Shown here piece after piece: positions 1 through 12,200 of a stretch of 64,000 nucleotides of DNA (position 1 is the stretch's first letter; every line of letters starts with the position of its first letter). A model generated the notes under the pieces. That model had not been told where the DNA came from. It searched no databases and saw only the letters and a program-made list of their open reading frames with translations. Made by a program: the position numbers and the translations under genes. This stretch comes from Lutraria lutraria (lineage: Eukaryota; Mollusca; Bivalvia; Venerida; Mactridae): positions 33,777,912 to 33,841,911 of the forward strand of contig OZ026848.1 in the NCBI GenBank assembly GCA_964023205.1, read 5' to 3'.

Positions 1-104
1 TGGACAGCTGACTGATCTCAAGTTTTATAAGCTCGGGACCTGGACTAATGTGTGTACAGCTGACTGATCTCAAGTTTTATAAGCTCGGGACCTGGACTAA
101 TGTG

Positions 105-260
105 TGGACAGCTGACTGATCTCAAGTTTTATTAGCTCGGGACCTGGACTAATATGTGGACAGCTGACTGATCTCAAGTTTTATTAGCTCGGGACCTGGA
201 CTAATGTGTGGACAGCTGACTGATCTCAAGTTTTATTAGCTCGGGACCTGGACTAATGTG
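105..260. repeat. TGGACAG / TTATTAG monomer cluster
   Basis: Three consecutive TGGACAG-class monomers carry A29T, turning TTATAAG into TTATTAG; the middle one is preceded by AATATG rather than AATGTG. The same cluster begins at 16,589, 24,909, 28,081, 32,189, 35,777, 38,793, 43,837, 47,737, 51,585, 57,149, 57,409, 60,581 and 63,649. On the minus strand A29T turns TATAAAA into AATAAAA, which contains the polyadenylation hexamer AATAAA. Whether the array is transcribed cannot be told from sequence, so the motif is recorded only as a property of the variant. Confidence 0.85.
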
Positions 261-676
261 TGTACAACTGACTGATCTCAAGTTTTATAAGCTCGGGGCC
301 TGGACTCATGTGTGTACAACTGACTGATCTCAAGTTTTATAAGCTCGGGACCTGGACTAATGTGTGTATCACTGACTGATCTCAAGTTTTATAAGCTCGG
401 GACCTGGACTAATGTGTGTACAGCTGACTGATCTCAAGTTTTATAAGCTCGGGACCTGGACTAATGTGTGAACAGCTGACTGATCTCAAGTTTTATAAGC
501 TCGGGACCTGGACTAATGTGTGTGCAACTGACTGATCTCAAGTTTTATAAGCTCGGGACCTGGACTAATGTGTGTACAGCTGACTGATCTCAAGTTTTAT
601 AAGCTCGGGACCTGGACTAATGTGTGTACAGCTGACTGATCTCAAGTTTTATAAGCTCGGGACCTGGACTAATGTG

Positions 677-832
677 TGTACAACTGACTGATCTCAAGTT
701 TTATAAGCTTGTGACCTGGACAAATGCGTGTACAACTGACTGATCTGAAGTTTTATAAGCTTGTGACCTGGACTAATGTGTGTACAACTGACTGATCTCA
801 AGTTTTATAAGCTCGGGACTTGGACTAATGTG
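677..832. repeat. Three-monomer marker trio (CAAATGCG / CTGAAG / GGGACTT)
   Basis: Three successive monomers carry a distinctive set of substitutions. The first has T46A and T51C (ACAAATGCG) with CTTGTG. The second has C19G (ATCTGAAG) with CTTGTG. The third has C40T (GGGACTT). I find the same trio at 17,161-17,316, 25,481-25,636, 28,653-28,808, 57,981-58,136 and 61,153-61,308. Spacings are 317, 160, 61, 564 and 61 monomers. The trio is a reliable tag for block P, and its six intact copies show that it spread by block duplication rather than by recurrent mutation. Confidence 0.9.
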
Positions 833-884
833 TGTACAACTGACTGATCTCAAGTTTTATAAGCTCGGGACCTGGACTAATGTG

Positions 885-936
885 TGTACAACTGACTGAT
901 CTCAAGTTTTATAAGCTCGGGACCTGGACTAATGTG
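885..936 (+). repeat. Reference monomer matching the consensus
   Basis: This copy equals the consensus as I read it and defines the numbering used throughout. Bases 1-10 are TGTACAACTG, 11-20 ACTGATCTCA, 21-30 AGTTTTATAA, 31-40 GCTCGGGACC, 41-50 TGGACTAATG and 51-52 TG. Bases 5-10 form an E-box-like CANNTG, CAACTG or CAGCTG depending on base 7. Bases 14-17 are GATC. Bases 23-29 read TATAAAA on the minus strand. Bases 32-37 give an AvaI-type CTCGGG. Bases 36-40 are GGACC and 39-43 are CCTGG. Bases 8-17, 21-26 and 37-46 are changed only rarely, while bases 3-7, 29 and 34-36 carry most of the class-defining variation. Confidence 0.95.
907..913 (-). promoter_or_regulatory. TATAAAA motif on the minus strand, present in nearly every monomer
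   Basis: Monomer bases 23-29 (TTTTATA) read TATAAAA on the minus strand, matching a TATA-box core; the example is in the consensus monomer. It recurs every 52 bp except where A27G (TACAAAA) or A29T (AATAAAA) changes it. No other promoter element is recognisable, and a short A/T motif arises easily by chance, so promoter function is only a possibility. Confidence 0.15.
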
Positions 937-1250
937 TGTACAACTGACTGATCTCAAGTTTTATAAGCTCGGGACCTGGACTAATGTGTGTACAACTGAC
1001 TGATCTCAAGTTTTATAAGCTCGGGACCTGGACTAATGTGTGTACAACTGACTGATCTCAAGTTTTATAAGCTCGGGACCTGGACTAATGTGTGTACAAC
1101 TGACTGATCTCAAGTTTTATAAGCTCGGGACCTGGACTAATGTGTGTACAACTGACTGATCTCAAGTTTTATAAGCTCGGGACCTGGACTAATGTGTGTA
1201 CAACTGACTGATCTCAAGTTTTATAAGCTCGGGACCTGGACTAATGTGTG

Positions 1251-3480
1251 TACAACTGACTGATCTCAAGTTTTATAAGCTCGGGACCTGGACTAATGTG
1301 TGTACAGCTGACTGATCTCAAGTTTTATAAGCTCGGGACCTGGACTAATGTGTGTACAACTGACTGATCTCAAGTTTTATAAGCTCGGGACCTGGACTAA
1401 TGTGTGTACAACTGACTGATCTCAAGTTTTATAAGCTCGGGACCTGGACTAATGTGTGTACAACTGACTGATCTCAAGTTTTATAAGCTCGGGACCTGGA
1501 CTAATGTGTGTACAGCTGACTGATCACAAGTTTTATAAGCTCGGGACCTGGACTAATGTGTGTACAACTGACTGATCTCAAGTTTTATAAGCTCGGGACC
1601 TGGACTAATGTGTGTACAACTGACTGATCTCAAGTTTTATAAGCTTGTGACCTGGACTACTGTGTGTGCAACTGACTGATCTCAAGTTTTATAAGCTTGT
1701 GACCTGGACTAATGTGTGAACAGCTGACTGATCTCAAGTTTTATAAGCTCGGGACCTGGACTAATGTGTGTACAACTGACTGATCTCAAGTTTTATAAGC
1801 TTGTGACCTGGACTAATGTGTGTGCAACTGACTGATCTCAAGTTTTATAAGCTTGTGACCTGGACTAATGTGTGAACAGCTGACTGATCTCAAGTTTTAT
1901 AAGCTCGGGACCTGGACTAATGTGTGTACAGCTGACTGATCTCAAGTTTTATAAGCTCGGGACCTGGACTAATGTGTGTATAACTGACTGATCTCAAGTT
2001 TTATAAGCTCGGGACCTGGACTAATGTGTGTATAACTGACTGATCTCAAGTTTTATAAGCTCGGGACCTGGACTAATGTGTGTACAACTGACTGATCTCA
2101 AGTTTTATAAGCTCGGGACCTGCACTAATGTGTGAACAGCTGACTGATCTCAAGTTTTATAAGCTCGGGACCTGGACTAATGTGTGAACAGCTGACTGAT
2201 CTCAAGTTTTATAAGCTCGGGACCTGGACTAATGTGTGAACAGCTGACTGATCTCAAGTTTTATAAGCTCGGGACCTGGACTAATGTGTGTACAGCTGAC
2301 TGATCTCAAGTTTTATAAGCTCGGGACCTGGACTAATGTGTGTACAACTGACTGATCTCAAGTTTTATAAGCTTGTGACCTGGACTAATGTGTGTGCAAC
2401 TGACTGATCTCAAGTTTTATAAGCTTGTGACCTGGACTAATGTGTGGACAGCTGACTGATCTCAAGTTTTATAAGCTCGGGACCTGGACTAATGTGTGTA
2501 TAACTGACTGATCTCAAGTTTTATAAGCTCGGGACCTGGACTAATGTGTGTACAGCTGACTGATCTCAAGTTTTATAAGCTCGGGACCTGGACTAATGTG
2601 TGTACAGCTGACTGATCTCAAGTTTTATAAGCTCGGGACCTGGACTAATGTGTGGACAGCTGACTGACCTCAAGTTTTATAAGCTCGGGACCTGGACTAA
2701 TGTGTGAACAGCTGACTGATCTCAAGTTTTATAAGCTCGGGACCTGGACTAATGTGTGAACAGCTGACTGATCTCAAGTTTTATAAGCTCGGGACCTGGA
2801 CTAATGTGTGAACAGCTGACTGATCTCAAGTTTTATAAGCTCGGGACCTGGACTAATGTGTGAACAGCTGACTGATCTCAAGTTTTATAAGCTCGGGACC
2901 TGGACTAATGTGTGTACAACTGACTGATCTCAAGTTTTATAAGCTCGGGACCTGGACTAATGTGTGAACAGCTGACTGATCTCAAGTTTTATAAGCTCGG
3001 GACCTGGACTAATGTGTGTACAACTGACTGATCTCAAGTTTTATAAGCTCGGGACCTGGACTAATGTGTGTACAACTGACTGATCTCAAGTTTTATAAGC
3101 TCGGGACCTGGACTAATGTGTGTACAGCTGACTGATCTCAAGTTTTATAAGCTCGGGACCTGGACTAATGTGTGTATAACTGACTGATCTCAAGTTTTAT
3201 AAGCTCGGGACCTGGACTAATGTGTGTACAGCTGACTGATCTCAAGTTTTATAAGCTCGGGACCTGGACTAATGTGTGAACAGCTGACTGATCTCAAGTT
3301 TTATAAGCTCGGGACCTGGACTAATGTGTGTATAACTGACTGATCTCAAGTTTTATAAGCTCGGGACCTGGACTAATGTGTGTACAGCTGACTGATCTCA
3401 AGTTTTATAAGCCCGGGACCTGGACTAATGTGTGAACAGCTGACTGATCTCAAGTTTTATAAGCTCGGGACCTGGACTTA
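1251..3480. repeat. Satellite segment continuing block P, with CTTGTG and TGAACAG cassettes
   Basis: To about 1,600 the segment is mostly TGTACAA monomers, with TGTACAG at 1,301 matching 26,105 (477 monomers away). From 1,657 (ACTACTG variant) to about 2,330 it follows 26,773-27,450 at a 483-monomer offset: CTTGTG/TGTGCAA alternation, two TGTATAA monomers, three TGAACAG, then TGTACAG at 2,289 matching 27,405. The change from 477 to 483 means six monomers are missing here relative to the 26 kb copy. Later monomers mix TGAACAG, TGTATAA and TGTACAG. Single variants include TGCACT at 2,121, TGACCT at 2,675 and a lone GCCCGGG at 3,411. Nothing other than satellite is present. Confidence 0.8.
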
Positions 3481-3796
3481 TGTGTGGACAACTGACTGAT
3501 CACAAGTTTTATAAGCTCGGGACCTGGACTAATGTGTGTACAACTGACTGATCTCAAGTTTTATTAGCTCGGGACCTGGACTAATGTGTGAACAGCTGAC
3601 TGATCTCAAGTTTTATTAGCTCGGGACCTGGACTAATGTGTGTATAACTGACTGATCTCAAGTTTTATAAGCTCGGGACCTGGACTAATGTGTGTACAAC
3701 TGACTGATCTCAAGTTTTATAAGCTCGGGACCTGGACTAATGTGTGTACAACTGACTGATCTCAAGTTTTATAAGCTCGGGACCTGGACTAATGTG

Positions 3797-4160
3797 TGTA
3801 CAACTGACTGATCTCAAGTTTTATAAGCTCGGGGCCTGGACTAATGTGTGTACAACTGATTGATCTCAAGTTTTATAAGCTTGGGACCTGGACTAATGTG
3901 TGTACAACTGACTGATCACAAGTTTTATAAGCTCGGGACCTGGACTAATGTGTGTATAACTGACTGATCTCAAGTTTTATAAGCTCGGGACCTGGACTAA
4001 TGTGTGTATAACTGACTGATCTCAAGTTTTATAAGCTCGGGACCTGGACTAATGTGTGTATAACTGACTGATCTCAAGTTTTATAAGCTCGGGACCTGGA
4101 CTAATGTGTGTACAGCTGACTGATCTCCAGTTTTATAAGCTCGGGACCTGGACTAATGTG
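3797..4160. repeat. Seven-monomer cassette with ACTGATTG, TGATCACA and CTCCAG variants
   Basis: The order is: GGGGCC monomer (3,797), monomer with C12T and C34T giving ACTGATTG and CTTGGG (3,849), TGATCACA monomer (3,901), three TGTATAA monomers (3,953, 4,005, 4,057) and a TGTACAG monomer with ATCTCCAG (4,109). The cassette recurs at 10,453-10,816, 13,625-13,988, 18,773-19,136 and 21,945-22,308. I saw no copy right of about 26 kb, so it marks the left domain of the array. In the 18,773 copy the first monomer is a hybrid (annotated separately). Confidence 0.88.
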
Positions 4161-7100
4161 TGTACAGCTGACTGATCTCAAGTTTTATAAGCTCGGGACC
4201 TGGACTAATGTGTGTACAGCTGACTGATCTCAAGTTTTATAAGCTCGGGACCTGGACTAATGTGTGTACAGCTGACTGATCTCAAGTTTTATAAGCTTGT
4301 GACCTGGACTAATGTGTGTACAGCTGACTGATCTCAAGTTTTATAAGCTTATGACCTGGACTAATGTGTGGACAGCTGACTGATCTCAAGTTTTATAAGC
4401 TCGGGACCTGGACTAATGTGTGTACAGCTGACTGATCTCAAGTTTTATAAGCTCGGGACCTGGACTAATGTGTGTACAGCTGACTGATCTCAAGTTTTAT
4501 AAGCTCGGGACCTGGACTAATGTGTGTACAGCTGACTGATCTCAAGTTTTATAAGCTCGGGACCTGGACTAATGTGTGTACAGCTGACTGATCTCAAGTT
4601 TTATAAGCTCGGGACCTGGACTAATGTGTGTACAGCTGACTGATCTCAAGTTTTATAAGCTCGGGACCTGGACTAATGTGTGTACAGCTGACTGATCTCA
4701 AGTTTTATAAGCTCGGGACCTGGACTAATGTGTGTACAGCTGACTGATCTCAAGTTTTATAAGCTCGGGACCTGGACTAATGTGTGGACAGCTGACTGAT
4801 CTCAAGTTTTATAAGCTCGGGACCTGGACTAATGTGTGTTCAGCTGACTGATCTCAAGTTTTATAAGCTCGGGACCTGGACTAATGTGTGTACAGCTGAC
4901 TGATCTCAAGTTTTATAAGCTCGGGACCTGGACTAATGTGTGTACAGCTGACTGATCTCAAGTTTTATAAGCTCGGGACCTGGACTAATATGTGTACAGC
5001 TGACTGATCTCAAGTTTTATAAGCTCGGGACCTGGACTAATGTGTGTACAGCTGACTGATCTCAAGTTTTATAAGCTCGGGACCTGGACTAATGTGTGTA
5101 CAGCTGACTGATCTCAAGTTTTATAAGCTCGGGACCTGGACTAATGTGTGTACAGCTGACTGATCTCAAGTTTTATAAGCTCGGGACCTGGACTAATGTG
5201 TGGACAGCTGACTGATCTCAAGTTTTATAAGCTTGTGACCTGGACTAATGTGTGTACAGCTGACTGATCTCAAGTTTTATAAGCTTGTGACCTGGACTAA
5301 TGTGTGAACAGCTGACTGATCTCAAGTTTTATAAGCTCGGGACCTGGACTAATGTGTGAACAGCTGACTGATCTCAAGTTTTATAAGCTCGGGACCTGGA
5401 CTAATGTGTGAACAGCTGACTGATCTCCAGTTTTATAAGCTCGGGACCTGGACTAATGTGTGTACAGCTGACTGATCTCAAGTTTTATAAGCTCGGGACC
5501 TGGACTAATGTGTGAACAGCTGACTGATCTCAAGTTTTATTAGCTCGGGACCTGGACTAATGTGTGAACAGCTGACTGATCTCAAGTTTTATAAGCTCGG
5601 GACCTGGACTAATGTGTGAACAGCTGACTGATCTCAAGTTTTATAAGCTCGGGACCTGGACTAATGTGTGTACAGCTGACTGATCTCAAGTTTTATAAGC
5701 TCGGGACCTGGACTAATATGTGTACAGCTGACTGATCTCAAGTTTTATAAGCTCGGGACCTGGACTAATGTGTGTACAGCTGACTGATCTCAAGTTTTAT
5801 AAGCTCGGGACCTGGACTAATGTGTGTACAGCTGACTGATCTCAAGTTTTATAAGCTCGGGACCTGGACTAATGTGTGTACAGCTGACTGATCTCAAGTT
5901 TTATAAGCTCGGGACCTGGACTAATGTGTGGACAGCTGACTGATCTCAAGTTTTATAAGCTCGGGACCTGGACTAATGTGTGTATAACTGACTGATCTCA
6001 AGTTTTATAAGCTCGGGACCTGGACTAATGTGTGTATAACTGACTGATCTCAAGTTTTATAAGCTCGGGACCTGGACTAATGTGTGTATAACTGACTGAT
6101 CTCAAGTTTTATAAGCTCGGGACCTGGACTAATGTGTGTACAGCTGACTGATCTCAAGTTTTATAAGCTCGGGACCTGGACTAATGTGTGTACAGCTGAC
6201 TGATCTCAAGTTTTATAAGCTCGGGACCTGGACTAATGTGTGTACAGCTGACTGATCTCAAGTTTTATAAGCTTGTGACCTGGACTAATGTGTGTACAGC
6301 TGACTGATCTCAAGTTTTATAAGCTTGTGACCTGGACTAATGTGTGAACAGCTGACTGATCTCAAGTTTTATAAGCTCGGGACCTGGACTAATGTGTGAA
6401 CAGCTGACTGATCTCAAGTTTTATAAGCTCGGGACCTGGACTAATGTGTGAACAGCTGACTGATCTCCAGTTTTATAAGCTCGGGACCTGGACTAATGTG
6501 TGTACAGCTGACTGATCTCAAGTTTTATAAGCTCGGGACCTGGACTAATGTGTGAAAAGCTGACTGATCTCAAGTTTTATTAGCTCGGGACCTGGACTAA
6601 TGTGTGAACAGCTGACTGATCTCAAGTTTTATAAGCTCGGGACCTGGACTAATGTGTGAACAGCTGACTGATCTCAAGTTTTATAAGCTCGGGACCTGGA
6701 CTAATGTGTGAACAGCTGACTGATCTCAAGTTTTATAAGCTCGGGACCTGGACTAATGTGTGAACAGCTGACTGATCTCAAGTTTTATAAGCTCGGGACC
6801 TGGACTAATGTGTGAACAGCTGACTGATCTCAAGTTTTATAAGCTCGGGACCTGGACTAATGTGTGAACAGCTGACTGATCTCAAGTTTTATAAGCTCGG
6901 GACCTGGACTAATGTGTGGACAGCTGACTGATCTCAAGTTTTATAAGCCCGGGACCTGGACTAATGTGTGAACAGCTGACTGATCTCAAGTTTTGTAAGC
7001 TCGGGACCTGGACTAATGTGTGTACAGCTGACTGATCTCAAGTTTTATAAGCTCGGGACCTGGACTAATGTGTGTACAGCTGACTGATCTCAAGTTTTAT

Positions 7101-9258
7101 AAGCTCGGGACCTGGACTAATGTGTGGACAGCTGACTGATCTCAAGTTTTATAAGCTCGGGACCTGGACTAATGTGTGTATAACTGACTGATCTCAAGTT
7201 TTATAAGCTCGGGACCTGGACTAATGTGTGTATAACTGACTGATCTCAAGTTTTATAAGCTCGGGACCTGGACTAATGTGTGTATAACTGACTGATCTCA
7301 AGTTTTATAAGCTCGGGACCTGGACTAATGTGTGTACAGCTGACTGATCTCAAGTTTTATAAGCTCGGGACCTGGACTAATGTGTGTACAGCTGACTGAT
7401 CTCAAGTTTTATAAGCTCGGGACCTGGACTAATGTGTGTACAGCTGACTGATCTCAAGTTTTATAAGCTTGTGACCTGGACTAATGTGTGTACAGCTGAC
7501 TGATCTCAAGTTTTATAAGCTTGTGACCTGGACTAATGTGTGAACAGCTGACTGATCTCAAGTTTTATAAGCTCGGGACCTGGACTAATGTGTGAACAGC
7601 TGACTGATCTCAAGTTTTATAAGCTCGGGACCTGGACTAATGTGTGAACAGCTGACTGATCTCAAGTTTTATAAGCTCGGGACCTGGACTAATGTGTGAA
7701 CAGCTGACTGATCTCAAGTTTTATAAGCTCGGGACCTGGACTAATGTGTGTACAGCTGACTGATCTCAAGTTTTATAAGCTCGGGACCTGGACTAATATG
7801 TGTACAGCTGACTGATCTCAAGTTTTATAAGCTCGGGACCTGGACTAATGTGTGTACAACTGACTGATCTCAAGTTTTATAAGCTCGGGACCTGGACTAA
7901 TGTGTGTACAGCTGACTGATCTCAAGTTTTATAAGCTCGGGACCTGGACTAATGTGTGGACAGCTGACTGATCTCAAGTTTTATAAGCTCGGGACCTGGA
8001 CTAATGTGTGTATAACTGACTGATCTCAAGTTTTATAAGCTCGGGACCTGGACTAATGTGTGTATAACTGACTGATCTCAAGTTTTATAAGCTCGGGACC
8101 TGGACTAATGTGTGTATAACTGACTGATCTCAAGTTTTATAAGCTCGGGACCTGGACTAATGTGTGTACAGCTGACTGATCTCAAGTTTTATAAGCTCGG
8201 GACCTGGACTAATGTGTGTACAGCTGACTGATCTCAAGTTTTATAAGCTCGGGACCTGGACTAATGTGTGTACAGCTGACTGATCTCAAGTTTTATAAGC
8301 TTGTGACCTGGACTAATGTGTGTACAGCTGACTGATCTCAAGTTTTATAAGCTTGTGACCTGGACTAATGTGTGAACAGCTGACTGATCTCAAGTTTTAT
8401 AAGCTCGGGACCTGGACTAATGTGTGAACAGCTGACTGATCTCAAGTTTTATAAGCTCGGGACCTGGACTAATGTGTGAACAGCTGACTGATCTCAAGTT
8501 TTATAAGCTCGGGACCTGGACTAATGTGTGAACAGCTGACTGATCTCAAGTTTTATAAGCTCGGGACCTGGACTAATGTGTGTACAGCTGACTGATCTCA
8601 AGTTTTATAAGCTCGGGACCTGGACTAATATGTGTACAGCTGACTGATCTCAAGTTTTATAAGCTCGGGACCTGGACTAATGTGTGTACAACTGACTGAT
8701 CTCAAGTTTTATAAGCTCGGGACCTGGACTAATGTGTGTACAGCTGACTGATCTCAAGTTTTATAAGCTCGGGACCTGGACTAATGTGTGTACAGCTGAC
8801 TGATCTCAAGTTTTATAAGCTCGGGACCTGGACTAATGTGTGGACAGCTGACTGATCTCAAGTTTTATAAGCTCGGGACCTGGACTAATGTGTGTATAAC
8901 TGACTGATCTCAAGTTTTATAAGCTCGGGACCTGGACTAATGTGTGTATAACTGACTGATCTCAAGTTTTATAAGCTCGGGACCTGGACTAATGTGTGTA
9001 TAACTGACTGATCTCAAGTTTTATAAGCTCGGGACCTGGACTAATGTGTGTACAGCTGACTGATCTCAAGTTTTATAAGCTCGGGACCTGGACTAATGTT
9101 TGTACAGCTGACTGATCTCAAGTTTTATAAGCTCGGGACCTGGACTAATGTGTGTACAGCTCACTGATCTCAAGTTTTATAAGCTTGTGACCTGGACTAA
9201 TGTGTGTACAGCTGACTGATCTCAAGTTTTATAAGCTTGTGACCTGGACTAATGTGTG
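4161..9258. repeat. CAGCTG-rich domain built from 16-23-monomer cassettes
   Basis: About 98 monomers, mostly with G at base 7 (CAGCTG). A repeating order is visible: TGGACAG, three TGTATAA, two or three TGTACAG, two CTTGTG monomers, several TGAACAG, then TGTACAG again with an AATATG. The TGTATAA triplets start at 5,981, 7,177, 8,009 and 8,893, which are 23, 16 and 17 monomers apart (1,196, 832 and 884 bp). A TGAAAAG monomer (6,554) and the GCCCGGG/TTTTGTAAG pair (6,917-7,020) first appear here. Private variants include GCTCACTG at 9,160 and GTTTGT at 9,100. This is the clearest short-period higher-order structure in the window. Confidence 0.85.
6917..7020. repeat. GCCCGGG / TTTTGTAAG marker pair (first of 17)
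   Basis: A TGGACAG monomer with T33C (CCCGGG, a SmaI/XmaI site, at 6,948) is followed by a TGAACAG monomer with A27G (TTTTGTAAG, G at 6,995). The pair recurs with the A27G base at 9,907, 13,079, 16,095, 18,383, 21,399, 24,415, 27,587, 31,695, 35,283, 38,299, 42,199, 43,343, 47,243, 51,091, 56,655 and 60,087. Spacings in monomers are 56, 61, 58, 44, 58, 58, 61, 79, 69, 58, 75, 22, 75, 74, 107 and 66. The copy at 38,299 has an extra T-to-G (GTGTTGTAAG). A GCCCGGG at 3,411 lacks the partner. These pairs are the best yardstick for higher-order block length. Confidence 0.92.
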
Positions 9259-12200
9259 AACAGCTGACTGATCTCAAGTTTTATAAGCTCGGGACCTGGA
9301 CTAATGTGTGAACAGCTGACTGATCTCAAGTTTTATAAGCTCGGGACCTGGACTAATGTGTGAACAGCTGACTGATCTCCAGTTTTATAAGCTCGGGACC
9401 TGGACTAATGTGTGTACAGCTGACTGATCTCAAGTTTTATAAGCTCGGGACCTGGACTAATGTGTGAAAAGCTGACTGATCTCAAGTTTTATTAGCTCGG
9501 GACCTGGACTAATGTGTGAACAGCTGACTGATCTCAAGTTTTATAAGCTCGGGACCTGGACTAATGTGTGAACAGCTGACTGATCTCAAGTTTTATAAGC
9601 TCGGGACCTGGACTAATGTGTGAACAGCTGACTGATCTCAAGTTTTATAAGCTCGGGACCTGGACTAATGTGTGAACAGCTGACTGATCTCAAGTTTTAT
9701 AAGCTCGGGACCTGGACTAATGTGTGAACAGCTGACTGATCTCAAGTTTTATAAGCTCGGGACCTGGACTAATGTGTGAACAGCTGACTGATCTCAAGTT
9801 TTATAAGCTCGGGACCTGGACTAATGTGTGGACAGCTGACTGATCTCAAGTTTTATAAGCCCGGGACCTGGACTAATGTGTGAACAGCTGACTGATCTCA
9901 AGTTTTGTAAGCTCGGGACCTGGACTAATGTGTGAACAGCTGACTGATCTCACGTTTTATAAGCTCGGGACCTGGACTAATGTGTGTACAACTGACTGAT
10001 CTCAAGTTTTATAAGCTCGGGACCTGGACTAATGTGTGTACAGCTGACTGATCTCAAGTTTTATAAGCTCGGGACCTGGACTAATGTGTGTATAACTGAC
10101 TGATCTCAAGTTTTATAAGCTCGGGACCTGGACTAATGTGTGTACAGCTGACTGATCTCAAGTTTTATAAGCTCGGGACCTGGACTAATGTGTGTACAAC
10201 TGACTGATCTCAAGTTTTATAAGCTCGGGACCTGGACTAATGTGTGAACAGCTGACTGATCTCAAGTTTTATAAGCTCGGGACCTGGACTAATGTGTGTA
10301 TAACTGACTGATCTCAAGTTTTATAAGCTCGGGACCTGGACTAATGTGTGGACAGCTGACTGATCTCAAGTTTTATAAGCTCGGGACCTGGACTAATGTG
10401 TGTACAACTGACTGATCTCAAGTTTTATAAGCTCGGGACCTGGACTAATGTGTGTACAACTGACTGATCTCAAGTTTTATAAGCTCGGGGCCTGGACTAA
10501 TGTGTGTACAACTGATTGATCTCAAGTTTTATAAGCTTGGGACCTGGACTAATGTGTGTACAACTGACTGATCACAAGTTTTATAAGCTCGGGACCTGGA
10601 CTAATGTGTGTATAACTGACTGATCTCAAGTTTTATAAGCTCGGGACCTGGACTAATGTGTGTATAACTGACTGATCTCAAGTTTTATAAGCTCGGGACC
10701 TGGACTAATGTGTGTATAACTGACTGATCTCAAGTTTTATAAGCTCGGGACCTGGACTAATGTGTGTACAGCTGACTGATCTCCAGTTTTATAAGCTCGG
10801 GACCTGGACTAATGTGTGTACAGCTGACTGATCTCAAGTTTTATAAGCTCGGGACCTGGACTAATGTGTGTACAGCTGACTGATCTCAAGTTTTATAAGC
10901 TTGTGACCTGGACTAATGTGTGGACAGCTGACTGATCTCAAGTTTTATAAGCTCGGGACCTGGACTAATGTGTGTACAGCTGACTGATCTCAAGTTTTAT
11001 AAGCTCGGGACCTGGACTAATGTGTGTTCAGCTGACTGATCTCAAGTTTTATAAGCTCGGGACCTGGACTAATGTGTGTACAGCTGACTGATCTTAAGTT
11101 TTATAAGCTCGGGACCTGGACTAATGTGTGTACAGCTGACTGATCTCAAGTTTTATAAGCTCGGGACCTGGACTAATATGTGTACAGCTGACTGATCTCA
11201 AGTTTTATAAGCTCGGGACCTGGACTAATGTGTGTACAGCTGACTGATCTCAAGTTTTATAAGCTCGGGACCTGGACTAATGTGTGTACAGCTGACTGAT
11301 CTCAAGTTTTATAAGCTCGGGACCTGGACTAATGTGTGGACAGCTGACTGATCTCAAGTTTTATAAGCTTGTGACCTGGACTAATGTGTGAACAGCTGAC
11401 TGATCTCAAGTTTTATAAGCTCGGGACCTGGACTAATGTGTGAACAGCTGACTGATCTCAAGTTTTATAAGCTCGGGACCTGGACTAATGTGTGAACAGC
11501 TGACTGATCTCCAGTTTTATAAGCTCGGGACCTGGACTAATGTGTGTACAGCTGACTGATCTCAAGTTTTATAAGCTCGGGACCTGGACTAATGTGTGAA
11601 CAGCTGACTGATCTCAAGTTTTATTAGCTCGGGACCTGGACTAATGTGTGAACAGCTGACTGATCTCAAGTTTTATAAGCTCGGGACCTGGACTAATGTG
11701 TGAACAGCTGACTGATCTCAAGTTTTATAAGCTCGGGACCTGGACTAATGTGTGTACAGCTGACTGATCTCAAGTTTTATAAGCTCGGGACCTGGACTAA
11801 TATGTGTACAGCTGACTGATCTCAAGTTTTATAAGCTCGGGACCTGGACTAATGTGTGTACAGCTGACTGATCTCAAGTTTTATAAGCTCGGGACCTGGA
11901 CTAATGTGTGTACAGCTGACTGATCTCAAGTTTTATAAGCTCGGGACCTGGACTAATGTGTGTACAGCTGACTGATCTCAAGTTTTATAAGCTCGGGACC
12001 TGGACTAATGTGTGGACAGCTGACTGATCTCAAGTTTTATAAGCTCGGGACCTGGACTAATGTGTGTATAACTGACTGATCTCAAGTTTTATAAGCTCGG
12101 GACCTGGACTAATGTGTGTATAACTGACTGATCTCAAGTTTTATAAGCTCGGGACCTGGACTAATGTGTGTATAACTGACTGATCTCAAGTTTTATAAGC

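Larger units (their letters stand above)
1..1250. repeat. Block P, first copy (24 monomers)
   Basis: Monomer-by-monomer this stretch matches 16,485-17,734 at a 317-monomer offset and 24,805 onward at a 477-monomer offset. Shared order: TGGACAG monomers with the TTATTAG variant (three from 105), a TGTACAA monomer with GGGGCC and then ACTCATG (C at 307), a TGTGCAA monomer, the marker trio at 677-832, then a run of near-identical TGTACAA monomers from 833. Copies of the C at 307 lie at 16,791, 25,111 and 57,611, all whole multiples of 52 away. Differences from the 16.5 kb copy include TATCACTG at 365 in place of TATAACTG, and CTC rather than ATC in the first monomer. The left edge of the block lies outside the window. 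Confidence 0.85.

Noticed and set aside
885..936. CENP-B box
   Set aside because: Bases 22-38 share TT and CGGG with the box consensus, but the CG of the TTCG half and the central A are replaced (TTTT, G at base 31). I saw no variant that restores them.
6969..7020. Splice donor created by A27G (GTAAG)
   Set aside because: The five bases fit a donor core, but the preceding TTTT does not fit the exon side and there is no exon, acceptor or reading frame nearby.
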